Shown: positions 1 through 8,188, counted from the stretch's first letter. The stretch: DNA of 18,843 nucleotides from Candidatus Hydrogenedentota bacterium (GCA_003557825.1 PWNM01000275.1:1-18843), one strand, 5' to 3'. Translations and numbers: made by a program. The notes: generated by a model from the letters alone, not told the origin.

Positions 1-337
1 GAAGCAAAAGGCCGATTACGCCCAGGGCCCAGCCGGGACTCTCAAAGGTGAAAAAGACAATCGACCACATGGCGTTGACGAATAGGTGGGCGAAAAACAG
101 GCCCAGTGCGAAGCCCTTTCCGTACGCCCCTTTTGCCTGCCAGACCAATCCGGCGGCAAGGCCCATCATGACATAGAGCACCGTCCATACGGGTCCAAAT
201 ATCCAGTTGGGCGGCGTCAGCGGCGGTTTGTCGAGTGCGGCATACCAACTCGCGATGGCGTCCATGGTAAACACGGAGCCAATCCATCCGGCGATAAGCG
301 AAGCCGCCACCGTTATCAGCAGTTTCATCCAGACCAT
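1..337 (-). CDS. tspO: TspO/MBR family (tryptophan-rich sensory) protein, C-terminus cut by window edge
   Basis: Reading the minus strand from the ATG at 337 gives an open frame that runs off the left edge, about 112 residues. It contains the family hallmarks: WYAALDKPPLTPPNWIFGPVWT, which is the conserved Trp/Pro-rich loop after helix 1, then LYVMMG in helix 2, and HLFVNAMWSIVFF matching the conserved N-x-x-WS segment of helix 3. Four of the usual five membrane helices are at least partly visible. TspO proteins are integral membrane proteins that bind porphyrins and other hydrophobic ligands; bacterial roles include stress and tetrapyrrole-linked regulation. The start could instead be the ATG at 328 (M4). 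The extended -10 box only 6 bases upstream suggests a leaderless or nearly leaderless mRNA. Family membership is confident; the physiological role here is not known. Confidence 0.9.
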   Translation of the reverse strand, partial: MVWMKLLITVAASLIAGWIGSVFTMDAIASWYAALDKPPLTPPNWIFGPVWTVLYVMMGLAAGLVWQAKGAYGKGFALGLFFAHLFVNAMWSIVFFTFESPGWALGVIGLLL

Positions 338-342
338 ATTTG

Positions 343-351
343 ATTATACCA
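343..351 (-). promoter_or_regulatory. Extended -10 promoter (TGGTATAAT) for tspO
   Basis: The minus strand reads TGGTATAAT, a perfect TATAAT with the TG extension. Its last base lies 6 bases from the ATG at 337, so transcription would begin at or next to that A. No good -35 hexamer sits 16-18 bases upstream, which extended -10 promoters can tolerate. Confidence 0.6.
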
Positions 352-637
352 CGCGGAGACCCCATATCTTTTGGCAATTCCCCGTCTCCATGCTACATCA
401 TGTGGCGTAATGGTTTTCTGGGGCTTCGGCCATTGTAGCTCTGCACAAACCGGTGCAGGTGCACGGGTGTCCGAGATGGGCGCTGACATCGCTCTGACCG
501 GTTTGAAAGAGTAATCGAGAGGCAGCTGATCAAACGATCCTTTAGTCGTAATCCGTAGATACCCACGAATGCGGGCCGCAGCGAGAATGCCCGCGGCCCG
601 CGTAAAGCTCCGGGATTAAGCTCGGCCGGATCGAGGG
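352..637. other. Gene-free stretch between tspO and the prepilin gene
   Basis: I see no convincing gene. The stretch holds a small inverted repeat (CTGCAC at 441-446 with GTGCAG at 453-458) and a strong GC hairpin at 571-601, annotated separately. A minus-strand open frame (393-641) ends in a phrase loosely like the tail of an integrase, but that is too weak to annotate. Confidence 0.5.
571..601 (-). terminator. Strong GC hairpin downstream of the prepilin gene, possible transcript end
   Basis: GCGGGCCGC (571-579) and GCGGCCCGC (593-601) form a perfect 9-bp stem with a 13-nt loop, starting 36 bases past the prepilin stop. There is no U-run on either strand, so it is not a canonical rho-independent terminator. 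It may stabilise the mRNA 3' end or act with another factor. Confidence 0.4.
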
Positions 638-1696
638 TCAACCCGGTCCGCCGATAAGAGACATGACGCCCGGCAACATACGTCCAAGACCGCCTTCCGG
701 ACCCGATGGTCCTGCGGGAAAACGTCCTTCATTGTACCGGATAAACTCGACATGTCCATCCAGATAAAGGACATTGCTTCCGCCGGGAATGTGGTTGAAC
801 ATGGACGTACCTTCCGACATACCTTCGATGGGATGGATGGTATATCCTTCGACGTTAATGTTGGCCGCCCAAGCGTCCCACATGATCGGCAGTTCGCTTT
901 GCGCTACGGCGCCTGCGGCGGGATTGTTGATGTCGGTGATGAAAAAGCGTTCAATGCCTTCCCGCGTCCGACGATAGCTATCGGGAAGCGGGGTGCCGTC
1001 ATCGTCCATAAAACCTTGGTGGCGTGCAAAGGATCCATGCTGAATCCAGGTCGAATCCAGATCGAGCATGCGCGCTCCAACGGTCTTGACCACATGCCAG
1101 GGCGGTCCCCCGGCCTGTTCCGGAAAGACTTCGTCAATCCAGGGTCCTCCAGGCAACCACCAACCCCCTGCGCTCGCCACTTGGTTTGCATCGTAGAATT
1201 GGGCGCCGGTCATGGTTGCATAGGGGTTATAGATGTAGGAGTAGGGGAATCCGAGAACCGAGTTGATAGCGTTGCGCAACACGGTGGAGTTGTCGTGATG
1301 CATTTCGTTGATCAACTCGGCGATGTCTTCGTTGGGCAAATTGGGCAGTGTAATGGGCCAAATTGGGGCCTGCCATTCGGTGCGGGGATCGGACGGACAG
1401 ATCATAATGTTTGGATCGTTCCAGTAATCCGGATACAGGGCTTCGGCTCCCAATCCAAAGAACATGTTCCATCCATGGACCACCCATTGGTTGCCCGGAG
1501 GCATGAACCCGCCACGGTCCTCGCTCGAGTACATCTTGAAAATTATGCCGAACTGTTTCAAGTTGTTGGCGCAGGAAGCGCGGCGGGCTGCCTCACGTGC
1601 CCTGGCCAATGCCGGCAGGAGGATGGCGGCCAGGATCGCAATGATGGCAATCACCACCAGAAGCTCAATTAACGTAAATCCTCGTTTCGATTGCAT
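638..1696 (-). CDS. Prepilin-type major pilin/pseudopilin with H...DG C-terminal signature
   Basis: The 352-residue product starts MQSKRG/FTLIELLVV: a class III (type IV pilin-like) leader cleaved after G6 by prepilin peptidase, with F7 as mature residue 1 and E11 as the conserved Glu5. The hydrophobic helix to about residue 31 would anchor it in the inner membrane before assembly. Near the C-terminus HIPGGSNVLYLDGHVEF (H302 to D313-G314) matches the processing-associated H-X9-DG signature of pilin-like proteins abundant in Planctomycetes, Lentisphaerae and Hydrogenedentes, with one extra residue in the spacer. The globular middle is rich in Trp, Pro and Asn. AGGAG lies 7 bases before the ATG, supporting this start. 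Such proteins occur in many copies per genome; whether they build a pilus or a secretion pseudopilus is unknown. No assembly genes are in the window. Confidence 0.9.
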   Translation of the reverse strand: MQSKRGFTLIELLVVIAIIAILAAILLPALARAREAARRASCANNLKQFGIIFKMYSSEDRGGFMPPGNQWVVHGWNMFFGLGAEALYPDYWNDPNIMICPSDPRTEWQAPIWPITLPNLPNEDIAELINEMHHDNSTVLRNAINSVLGFPYSYIYNPYATMTGAQFYDANQVASAGGWWLPGGPWIDEVFPEQAGGPPWHVVKTVGARMLDLDSTWIQHGSFARHQGFMDDDGTPLPDSYRRTREGIERFFITDINNPAAGAVAQSELPIMWDAWAANINVEGYTIHPIEGMSEGTSMFNHIPGGSNVLYLDGHVEFIRYNEGRFPAGPSGPEGGLGRMLPGVMSLIGGPG

Positions 1697-1709
1697 GGTT
1701 TTTCTCCTA

Positions 1710-1723
1710 GCCCTACGTAGGGC
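1710..1723. promoter_or_regulatory. 14-bp perfect palindrome in the prepilin 5' leader
   Basis: GCCCTACGTAGGGC is a perfect palindrome directly upstream of the AGGAG ribosome site (1704-1708) and downstream of the predicted promoter. It could be a repressor operator or an RNA hairpin affecting ribosome access. No ligand or regulator can be named. Confidence 0.4.
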
Positions 1724-1741
1724 GTTGTCCTAACGTGCGCG

Positions 1742-1770
1742 TTTATCATGGTAAAGAACAGCGTTATCAA
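1742..1770 (-). promoter_or_regulatory. Predicted sigma-70-type promoter of the prepilin gene
   Basis: On the minus strand TTGATA (1765-1770) is followed after 17 bases by GATAAA (1742-1747). The start site would be near 1735, giving a leader of about 40 nt that contains the palindrome and the ribosome site. Confidence 0.45.
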
Positions 1771-2313
1771 CTCCTCCTTTCTATGTGCTACCGGCACCAC
1801 CACAAAGCGAATCGACTACCGTCCCTCGGGCAAGGCACGCATGGCCTCCGCTATATGAAACCGCGACATCAGCGATGCACAGGGCTCCCTTAAACTGCAT
1901 CGGCAGGTGAAATGGCACGAGGAATTCCCCAAGCAGTGCCTTGGGCAAAAATAGCCCCGGGAATCGGAGATGGAAGCGAGGGGTGGGACGGAGAGCATGG
2001 TTGTGTCGGAGAGCTTTCCACTTCAGGAATAGAAATGGACGTAGGACATCATATGCTACATGTTCATATATCCACTTCAACCATTGCATGCCCTATGCTC
2101 CCGAACACGATGTTTTGGCTATGCATTGTTTGCACGATAACACAAGGCAAGAAGCATGTCAATACCTGCTCGAAAATAGCATTTAAAGTTGACCATGAAT
2201 CAAATTCTGTATGCAATCTGATAGAGCCATCGTATTTAGCATATATGAAACCATAAGCGTCCCCGGGATGGGCGTCATGCGGTTTGTTGCTCGACTACAC
2301 AGCACCCCAAAGG
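1771..2313. other. Gene-poor intergenic region between divergent pilin and glycosidase genes
   Basis: No convincing coding sequence on either strand: the open frames here match nothing I recognise and lack ribosome sites. The part from about 2040 to 2260 is visibly more AT-rich than its surroundings. A nested inverted repeat lies at 1873-1902: arms CGATGCA and TGCATCG, 16 bases apart, enclosing AGGGCTCCCT. A possible weak promoter (TTGACC at 2189-2194, TGCAAT at 2212-2217) points right. Confidence 0.4.
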
Positions 2314-2342
2314 TTGACCACGGCCATCGAATGTAGTACAAC
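2314..2342 (+). promoter_or_regulatory. Predicted promoter of the glycoside hydrolase gene
   Basis: TTGACC (2314-2319), a 17-base spacer, then TACAAC (2337-2342). The start site would fall near 2349, leaving a leader of about 48 nt with AGGAGG at 2382-2387. Confidence 0.5.
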
Positions 2343-2396
2343 ACCCTTTGTGATCAAATCGTGTTTGCTGCCCAGCCGGATAGGAGGTCCCTCATC

Positions 2397-5258
2397 ATGA
2401 CAGCTCTCCGAATCATCCCTCTCGCAATCAGTATCGCCGTTTTTACGTTGACCGGACCACCCGCCGGAGCCGACAAACCGGAGGGCGTAGTTGAGGCTTT
2501 CTATCGGGCCGTCGATGCCGGCCGGCTTGATGAAGCTTTGACCTATGTACGCTCAGAGGACCGGGAGATCCTCGAGGCCCGGTTCGATGATCTTCGGGCG
2601 ACGGTCCAGGATCAGTTTGGCCGACTGGAACGCGTCGAGGCGGAGCAGGTGGCGTTGGACGATGACGAAGCCGAGGTTCTCGCTCGGGTTCGTTGGGAAA
2701 CCGACGTCGAACAGACAAACCCCCATACGCTCGTCCGCAGGGATGGGCGTTGGTTGCTCAAAATGGAGCTTCCTCCCCCGCCCGACACCGTGGCGGACGA
2801 CTTGCCCGAGCCCGACGGCCCGCCGGTACCGCTGCATTTGGTCAACCGCCAAGCCATCAACCCCTACAACGTCATTCACGTGCCCCGGCCCAATCCAGGC
2901 GTCGCCAACGTTCCCTTGCGAACGAGCTTCTTTGTCATGGTAGGTACGGAGGACGAGGCGGACCACGTCGATCCGGACTCCGTTGCCATCGCCGTACAGC
3001 CGAAGGGCGGCGATGCCGTTCCCATCCTCGAACGGGGACAGCAATTTGCTGAAGGCTATTCAGGGGAGCTGTTCTACTCCGAAGACGGCCGATATGGGCG
3101 GGCGCTGGCCATTCATGTGGAATCCACCGTTCCCCTGGAACCGGAGACCGAATACGACATCATAGTCGAGGCGGAATCGTTCCGAGGCGAGCGCCTTCCA
3201 GAGGACGAGCAGACGTGGTCCTTCACGACCGAATCGGCTCCGACAACACACGACATAGCGTATACCCTCGATTTGGCCCAAGGCCCGGATGTCCTTTGGA
3301 ATGGCGAGTTCTTTAACTCCCTGGCCAAGCCGGCATTCTGCACCAGCTCGCCCCACCGTCTACCTCATTACGATCTCATCGCCGAGGCGCAAGCCGAATA
3401 TCCCCATGCGTGGAACCTTCAACGCGATGCCTACCTGGCGGGATTCGAGCATCAACCGGATCCGCTCAAGAATTTCCCCAATATTGTCCGCGAACGGGAA
3501 ACCCGCCGCATCATCAGCATGACACGGGAAGACGACGAAGTGCTCCTTCATGTCGAAGATTTCTTCGGTCATGAGCAATATGGCATCGAATCGGATCGGC
3601 CTTTGACGGAAGATTACCATGCGGGCAACGAGATTCTCATCGCCGACGGCGAGAACAGCGCCCGGGCTTTCGTCGTATCGGCGGACGATACAGAGCGGGT
3701 GGTCCGGGTGACGGATTTCGACGATCCCGCCGAAGGCTGGAAACTCGACTATGTCCGCCCGCTGCCCGACTCGGAGAATCCCCATGCTCCCGGACTGTTC
3801 CCGCCCGGCGGGACGTACCTGCGCATGTTCGACCCCGTAGGCACGCCTCATTATTATTGGGGCCGAGTCGATCAGGAATGGGACATTGTCCACGGCGAGT
3901 ACGGCCGCGGCGTGATCCCCCGGTTCGCCAGCGCCATTGGATGCCTGGCCATCGACGGCCAATCGGGCACGACCGCCAAGGACCTGGCCCAGCACCACGA
4001 GGTCACCCGCCGCATTACAAGCTACCTCATCGAACGCTACGGCGACGCCACCCTCGACTGGCCCTGGGTCATCCTAAACGAGCCCGATCTGATGGCCCTC
4101 TATTGGCGCAACCGCGACTGGGAAGAGTTGCAGCGGTTCTACGACTATACGTCGGACGCCATTCTGCGGGCCTTCGAAGATCACGGCTACGATTCCCACG
4201 ACGTCCAGGTGGGCGGCCTCGAACTGGGGGCCATCTGGGGGGATCGGCATCTCCGCCTCGATGATTTCCTCTATCACTGCTCGCCTAATGTGGACAGCGA
4301 AGACGCCGTCACCCTGAACGCCGCCTATGCCGACCCCCGTCTCGACGGCAAACGGTCCGAGCGGGTCGAACGCCTATGCGGCAAACACGACGGCATGGGC
4401 GCGCCCCTCGACTTCCTTTCGGTGCACAGCTACAACGCCTCGGACATCGCGGCGGCCAAACTCATCCGGAGCAAGGAGCGCGCACTCGAAATTGATCCGG
4501 ATTACTACGAAACCTTGCCCATTGTCAGCCACGAAACGGTTCCCACCTGGCGGCCGATTGTCGATCCCGGCGCCGGCGGTATGTACCTGGGCAACGGGTA
4601 TTACACATCGTGGATGGCCGACTACCAGGGGCGGTTGCTCCGACAGGGGGCCAAGGACGAACGATATGCCTATGGCGGCGATCTGATCCTCATGCATTGG
4701 CCGGGAATCGTGAGAAACTTCGTCATTCTTAACGATACGGTGCGCCAAATCCGGCTGGCCGATAGGAGCGAGGTGATCCCGAAACCCAGCTTCCATTTCG
4801 TCAACCTGCTCTCGACACTGCGCGACGCGTTCTGGGTGTTCCCCCTGGACGAAATCGACGGGCATGCCGTGTCGGGTTTTGCCGCCAGGACCGACAATGA
4901 TCTACGGGTCGCCGTCTATGCCCATCATCACGAAGATACGGCATCGGAATCGGAGGCCGAGTTCGCCATCACCCTTACGTTGGAAGGGGTCGAATGGGGC
5001 GTGTTGGACGTGAAGGAATACCGGTTTGACCGGGATCACAACTCCCACTATCGGCTGGCACGGCAACATCGTGCCGAATCACCGAATCAAAGGGCGCATG
5101 TTTTTTCGGAGGAGGCCTTTGCGGAAATCGAAGAGCAGGCCCGCCTGCGGGTCACCTCCGCCTCCGAGCATATGGTGAACGCCGATGGGCAGGCCGCGAT
5201 CCCCCTGGCGGTATCCGCCAACGGGGCCAACATCGTCATCCTACGGCCCGTGGAGTAA
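2397..5258 (+). CDS. Secreted multidomain glycoside hydrolase-like protein (NTF2-like + Ig-like + TIM barrel)
   Basis: The product is 953 residues with the ATG at 2397, chosen because AGGAGG sits 9 bases before it and it begins with a signal peptide (MTALR, hydrophobic core, cleavage near AGA-D26). An upstream in-frame ATG at 2361 has no such site. Residues about 28-125 look like an NTF2/DUF4878-type fold (EAFYRAVDAGRLDEALTYV ... LVRRDGRWLLKME). About 150-285 resembles a bacterial Ig-like (Big_5) domain ending in TWSFTTE. The rest looks like a clan-A glycosidase barrel closest in feel to GH39: WVILNEPDL with the probable acid/base E562, FLSVHSY around H677, and IVSHETVPTW with E713 as candidate nucleophile. 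It probably acts outside the cytoplasmic membrane on a polysaccharide; substrate unknown. The exact GH family and the nucleophile are inference. Confidence 0.75.
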   Translation: MTALRIIPLAISIAVFTLTGPPAGADKPEGVVEAFYRAVDAGRLDEALTYVRSEDREILEARFDDLRATVQDQFGRLERVEAEQVALDDDEAEVLARVRWETDVEQTNPHTLVRRDGRWLLKMELPPPPDTVADDLPEPDGPPVPLHLVNRQAINPYNVIHVPRPNPGVANVPLRTSFFVMVGTEDEADHVDPDSVAIAVQPKGGDAVPILERGQQFAEGYSGELFYSEDGRYGRALAIHVESTVPLEPETEYDIIVEAESFRGERLPEDEQTWSFTTESAPTTHDIAYTLDLAQGPDVLWNGEFFNSLAKPAFCTSSPHRLPHYDLIAEAQAEYPHAWNLQRDAYLAGFEHQPDPLKNFPNIVRERETRRIISMTREDDEVLLHVEDFFGHEQYGIESDRPLTEDYHAGNEILIADGENSARAFVVSADDTERVVRVTDFDDPAEGWKLDYVRPLPDSENPHAPGLFPPGGTYLRMFDPVGTPHYYWGRVDQEWDIVHGEYGRGVIPRFASAIGCLAIDGQSGTTAKDLAQHHEVTRRITSYLIERYGDATLDWPWVILNEPDLMALYWRNRDWEELQRFYDYTSDAILRAFEDHGYDSHDVQVGGLELGAIWGDRHLRLDDFLYHCSPNVDSEDAVTLNAAYADPRLDGKRSERVERLCGKHDGMGAPLDFLSVHSYNASDIAAAKLIRSKERALEIDPDYYETLPIVSHETVPTWRPIVDPGAGGMYLGNGYYTSWMADYQGRLLRQGAKDERYAYGGDLILMHWPGIVRNFVILNDTVRQIRLADRSEVIPKPSFHFVNLLSTLRDAFWVFPLDEIDGHAVSGFAARTDNDLRVAVYAHHHEDTASESEAEFAITLTLEGVEWGVLDVKEYRFDRDHNSHYRLARQHRAESPNQRAHVFSEEAFAEIEEQARLRVTSASEHMVNADGQAAIPLAVSANGANIVILRPVE

Positions 5259-5273
5259 GCATCGGCGCGGTGG

Positions 5274-5303
5274 TTGCGGCGGATCGGTCCGGATTCATAG
5301 AAT
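5274..5303 (+). promoter_or_regulatory. Possible promoter in front of mutL
   Basis: TTGCGG (5274-5279), an 18-base spacer and TAGAAT (5298-5303) lie in the 73-base gap after the glycosidase gene. The start site would be near 5310, about 20 bases before the mutL ATG. mutL could also be read through from upstream. Confidence 0.35.
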
Positions 5304-5331
5304 GACGGGATAGAGGAGCGACACCCCAACT

Positions 5332-7182
5332 ATGAAGACGCCAATCAAAACGGGTCCGGTGCGGATGCTGCCCGAGGAGGTGGCCAACAAGATCGCCGCG
5401 GGCGAGGTGGTCGAGCGACCGGCTTCCGTCGTGAAGGAACTGGTCGAGAACGCCCTCGATGCCGGGGCGACGCGGATAGCCGTGCGCTTGGTGGCCGCAG
5501 GCCGACGGACCATCGAGGTGACCGACAACGGCGCGGGCATGTCCGAACAGGACGCCCTGCTTGCCGTTGAACGGCACACCACGAGCAAGATCCGCAATGC
5601 CGACGACCTGGACAACATCCTGAGTTTCGGGTTTCGCGGCGAGGCGTTGGCAAGTATCGCCGCCGTGTCCCGCATGGAATTGGTCACCCGCCGCGAAAAG
5701 GACGATACGGCCACGTGTTTGCGCCTCGAGGGAGGCATACTGCGGGATGTGTCGCAGACGGCGGCGCCGGTGGGCACGCGGATCACGGTCAACCGGCTCT
5801 ATTTCAACACGCCCGTACGGGCCAAGTTTCTCAAGGGCATCACCACGGAACTCGGCCAGTGCATCGACTGGGTGCAACGGTACGCCTTGGTCGCCGATCA
5901 GGTGGCCATCCAGCTGTTCCACAACGACAAGCTCCTCCTGGACATCCCCGAGAACGCCTCGCTTCGCGATCGAACCGCCCTGATCTGGGGGTTGTCCTTC
6001 ATGCGGGACCTGGTCGAGCTCGAAGGCGAGGGAGCGGGAATGCGATTTTCCGGGCTTATCGGGTCGCCCAATCTCACTCGCAGCGGTCGGACCCACCAAT
6101 TCTTTTTCCTCAACGGTCGCCCCATCGTCAACCGGGCCCTGCAATACGGATTCGAGGACGGTTACCGCCAGTTGTTGACCATCGGCCGGCGGCCCGTGGG
6201 GATTGTCCTGCTCGAGGCGCCGCCGCGAGCGGTGGACATCAACATCCATCCGTCGAAACGGGAGGTGCGGTTTCGCGACGAACGGGCCGCGCAAGGGGCC
6301 ATACGCGATGTGGTTCGAGCGACGTTGGGCCAATTGCGCCGACCTGAGGTGGCCGAAGAAACGCCCGAGTCGGCATCGGCTTCGGCTCCTTCGCCGATCA
6401 ACTGGCCTGATGAAGTCGAACAACCGGAGACAGAGCAACCAGCTCACACGGGCACACCCGAACCGACTACCGGTCAAAATCGGTTCGAATTTGCGCCGCC
6501 GCCCCCCGAACCGGGCGAACAGACCGAGTTTGTGGCCTCCCGACGCAATGCGGCAGCCGTCGAGGGCGTCGCCCCGGCGGCGGTATACCACGGCTACGAA
6601 GACACGGGCAGCGCACCCATGCAGATCTTCGACAGTTACCTTCTCATGCCCGAAGAGGACCGGCTGCTTATCATCGATCAACATGCCCTGCACGAACGGC
6701 TGACCTACGACGCCCTTCGGGCGGAACTGGCCGACCGCGATTACGAGGCCCAGCAGTTGGTGGTCCCCCTGTTGGTGGACGTGCCGCCGTCTTATGTGCG
6801 CACCCTCGAAACCAATCTCAAGGTGTTCGCCGACATCGGCATCGAGATCGAACCTTTTGGCGACCACACCTTTCAGGTCACGTCGGTGTGCCCCGTTTAC
6901 GATGAAGCAAAAATCCCGGACACCATCTATAAGGTTCTCGAACACCTGGCCCAGGGCGACCTCTTCAGCACCGAACAAATCCGCGACGATCTCCTTCGGC
7001 TCGCCGTCGAGGCCTGCCGAGGTTCGGTCAAGGCCGGCGATCGGTTGTCGCCCGAAGAACGGCAGGGACTGATCGAGGGGTTTCGCAACCTGCGGCCGCC
7101 GTACACGTGTCCCCATGGACGGCCCATCATCACCGAACTCACCCAAGTGCAAATGGAAAAGAGCTTTCGGAGGCGGCAGTGA
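5332..7182 (+). CDS. mutL: DNA mismatch repair protein MutL (endonuclease type)
   Basis: 616 residues, normal for MutL. The N-terminal GHKL ATPase is clear: AAGEVVERPASVVKELVENALDAG with general base E36 and Mg-binding N40, DNGAGM (D65), and GFRGEAL at 100-106. A Pro/Glu-rich linker spans about 345-420. The C-terminal dimerisation domain carries the nicking-endonuclease motifs of MutL from species lacking MutH: DQHALHER from D449, ACR at 561-563, CPHGRP at 593-598 and the terminal FRRRQ. In the metal-binding motif DQHA(X)2E(X)4E the last Glu is Asp here (D460). MutL couples MutS mismatch recognition to strand incision. GAGGAG (5313-5318) is 13 bases before the ATG, longer than usual. The stop overlaps the miaA start, indicating co-expression. 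Confidence 0.97.
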   Translation: MKTPIKTGPVRMLPEEVANKIAAGEVVERPASVVKELVENALDAGATRIAVRLVAAGRRTIEVTDNGAGMSEQDALLAVERHTTSKIRNADDLDNILSFGFRGEALASIAAVSRMELVTRREKDDTATCLRLEGGILRDVSQTAAPVGTRITVNRLYFNTPVRAKFLKGITTELGQCIDWVQRYALVADQVAIQLFHNDKLLLDIPENASLRDRTALIWGLSFMRDLVELEGEGAGMRFSGLIGSPNLTRSGRTHQFFFLNGRPIVNRALQYGFEDGYRQLLTIGRRPVGIVLLEAPPRAVDINIHPSKREVRFRDERAAQGAIRDVVRATLGQLRRPEVAEETPESASASAPSPINWPDEVEQPETEQPAHTGTPEPTTGQNRFEFAPPPPEPGEQTEFVASRRNAAAVEGVAPAAVYHGYEDTGSAPMQIFDSYLLMPEEDRLLIIDQHALHERLTYDALRAELADRDYEAQQLVVPLLVDVPPSYVRTLETNLKVFADIGIEIEPFGDHTFQVTSVCPVYDEAKIPDTIYKVLEHLAQGDLFSTEQIRDDLLRLAVEACRGSVKAGDRLSPEERQGLIEGFRNLRPPYTCPHGRPIITELTQVQMEKSFRRRQ

Positions 7183-8132
7183 CAGCGGTGCTGGCCGTGG
7201 TGGGGCCAACAGCCTCGGGCAAGACCGCCCTAGCCATCGAATTGGCGGAACGGCTCGGTACGGAGGTAATCTCGGCGGATTCGATGCAGGTCTACCGAGG
7301 CATGGAAATCGGTACGGCCGCCCCCACGGCCAACGAGCAAGCCCGAGCGCCCCATCATTTTGTGGGCATTCTGGAACCGGACGAACAGTTTACGGCGGGC
7401 CGCTTTGGCGACGAGGCGCGGGCCATTGTCGAACGGCTAAACCGACAGGGGCGCGTCGCCGTCGTGGTGGGCGGATCGGGCCTGTATGTCCGGGCCCTCA
7501 TCGACGGCTTGTTTCCGGGGCCGGGCAAGGACTCCGTGTTTCGGGAACGGTTGCAGCTCGAAGCGGACCTCAAGGGCGTCGGAGCGCTCTATACCCGCTT
7601 GCGCGAGGTTGATCCCGACTATGCCGCCATCATCCAGCCCACCGATCTGCGGCGGATCATCCGGGGCCTCGAGGTCTACGAACGGACGGGGACGCCTCTT
7701 TCCAAGCTGCATCGGGAGCATCGGGACGAGTCCATGTCCCTCGACGCCGTCCAGGTGGCCCTAAACTATCCGCGGCAGGTCCTGTACGACCGTATCGATG
7801 CCCGAGTGGACCGCATGCTCGAGGCTGGATTCGTCGACGAAGTGAAACGGTTGCTCGAAGGGGGGCGGGCGAAACGGTTATTCGAGCTTCGCACACTCGG
7901 ATATCGGGAATTTGCGGCTTATCTGCGAGGCGAACAGTCGTTCGAGGAGGCCCGGGAGGCCATGAAACGCAACACGCGGCGCTTCGCCAAACGGCAGTTG
8001 TCGTGGTTTCGGGCCGATCCGCGGATTCATTGGTTGACCGCCGCCGCCGACAGCCGCCCCGAAGCGTTTGTGAAGGCCGTGTTGGACCGCATTACCCCGG
8101 CCGATCCCCATCCTCCCTGGCGGCGGTTGTAG
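7179..8132 (+). CDS. miaA: tRNA dimethylallyltransferase MiaA
   Basis: Transfers a dimethylallyl group from DMAPP to N6 of A37 in tRNAs reading UNN codons, in the cytoplasm. I place the start at the GTG at 7179, overlapping the mutL stop by 4 bases and preceded by GGAGG at 7169-7173 with 5-base spacing. This gives 317 residues, the usual size, and begins VTAVLAVVGPTASGKT with the P-loop at 9-16. A longer frame from 7107 would lie wholly inside mutL and adds an unrelated N-terminus. Other family motifs are DSMQVYRGMEIGTA, HHFVGI, VVVGGSGLYVRALIDGLFPGP, and a C-terminal RRFAKRQLSWFRAD. The mutL-miaA pair is a widespread arrangement; hfq, which often comes next, is absent. Confidence 0.96.
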   Translation: MTAVLAVVGPTASGKTALAIELAERLGTEVISADSMQVYRGMEIGTAAPTANEQARAPHHFVGILEPDEQFTAGRFGDEARAIVERLNRQGRVAVVVGGSGLYVRALIDGLFPGPGKDSVFRERLQLEADLKGVGALYTRLREVDPDYAAIIQPTDLRRIIRGLEVYERTGTPLSKLHREHRDESMSLDAVQVALNYPRQVLYDRIDARVDRMLEAGFVDEVKRLLEGGRAKRLFELRTLGYREFAAYLRGEQSFEEAREAMKRNTRRFAKRQLSWFRADPRIHWLTAAADSRPEAFVKAVLDRITPADPHPPWRRL

Positions 8133-8153
8133 GCGCACGCCCTAAATTGGCCT

Positions 8154-8182
8154 TTGCAGGATCCCAAAAAGGATGGTACAAT
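8154..8182 (+). promoter_or_regulatory. Promoter of the ncRNA candidate downstream of miaA
   Basis: TTGCAG (8154-8159), a 17-base spacer and TACAAT (8177-8182) with a TG extension (TGGTACAAT). This is among the best promoter matches in the window. It fires into a stretch with no gene before the terminator 70 bases further on, with a predicted start near 8189. Confidence 0.65.
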
Positions 8183-8188
8183 CCACGT

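Noticed and set aside
752..1672. Long plus-strand open frame of 306 codons inside the prepilin gene
   Set aside because: It is antisense to a clear prepilin with leader, ribosome site and C-terminal signature; its translation resembles no protein.
1781..2256. Open frames of 102, 114 and 81 codons in the pilin-glycosidase intergenic region
   Set aside because: No ribosome sites, no recognisable domains, and mutually overlapping on both strands.
7107..7178. Upstream extension of miaA inside mutL
   Set aside because: The added residues are unrelated to MiaA, and the GTG at 7179 has a well-placed GGAGG and yields the normal N-terminus before the P-loop.
5236..7209. 657-codon minus-strand open frame antisense to mutL
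   Set aside because: A by-product of the high GC at third codon positions; mutL on the plus strand carries all family motifs.
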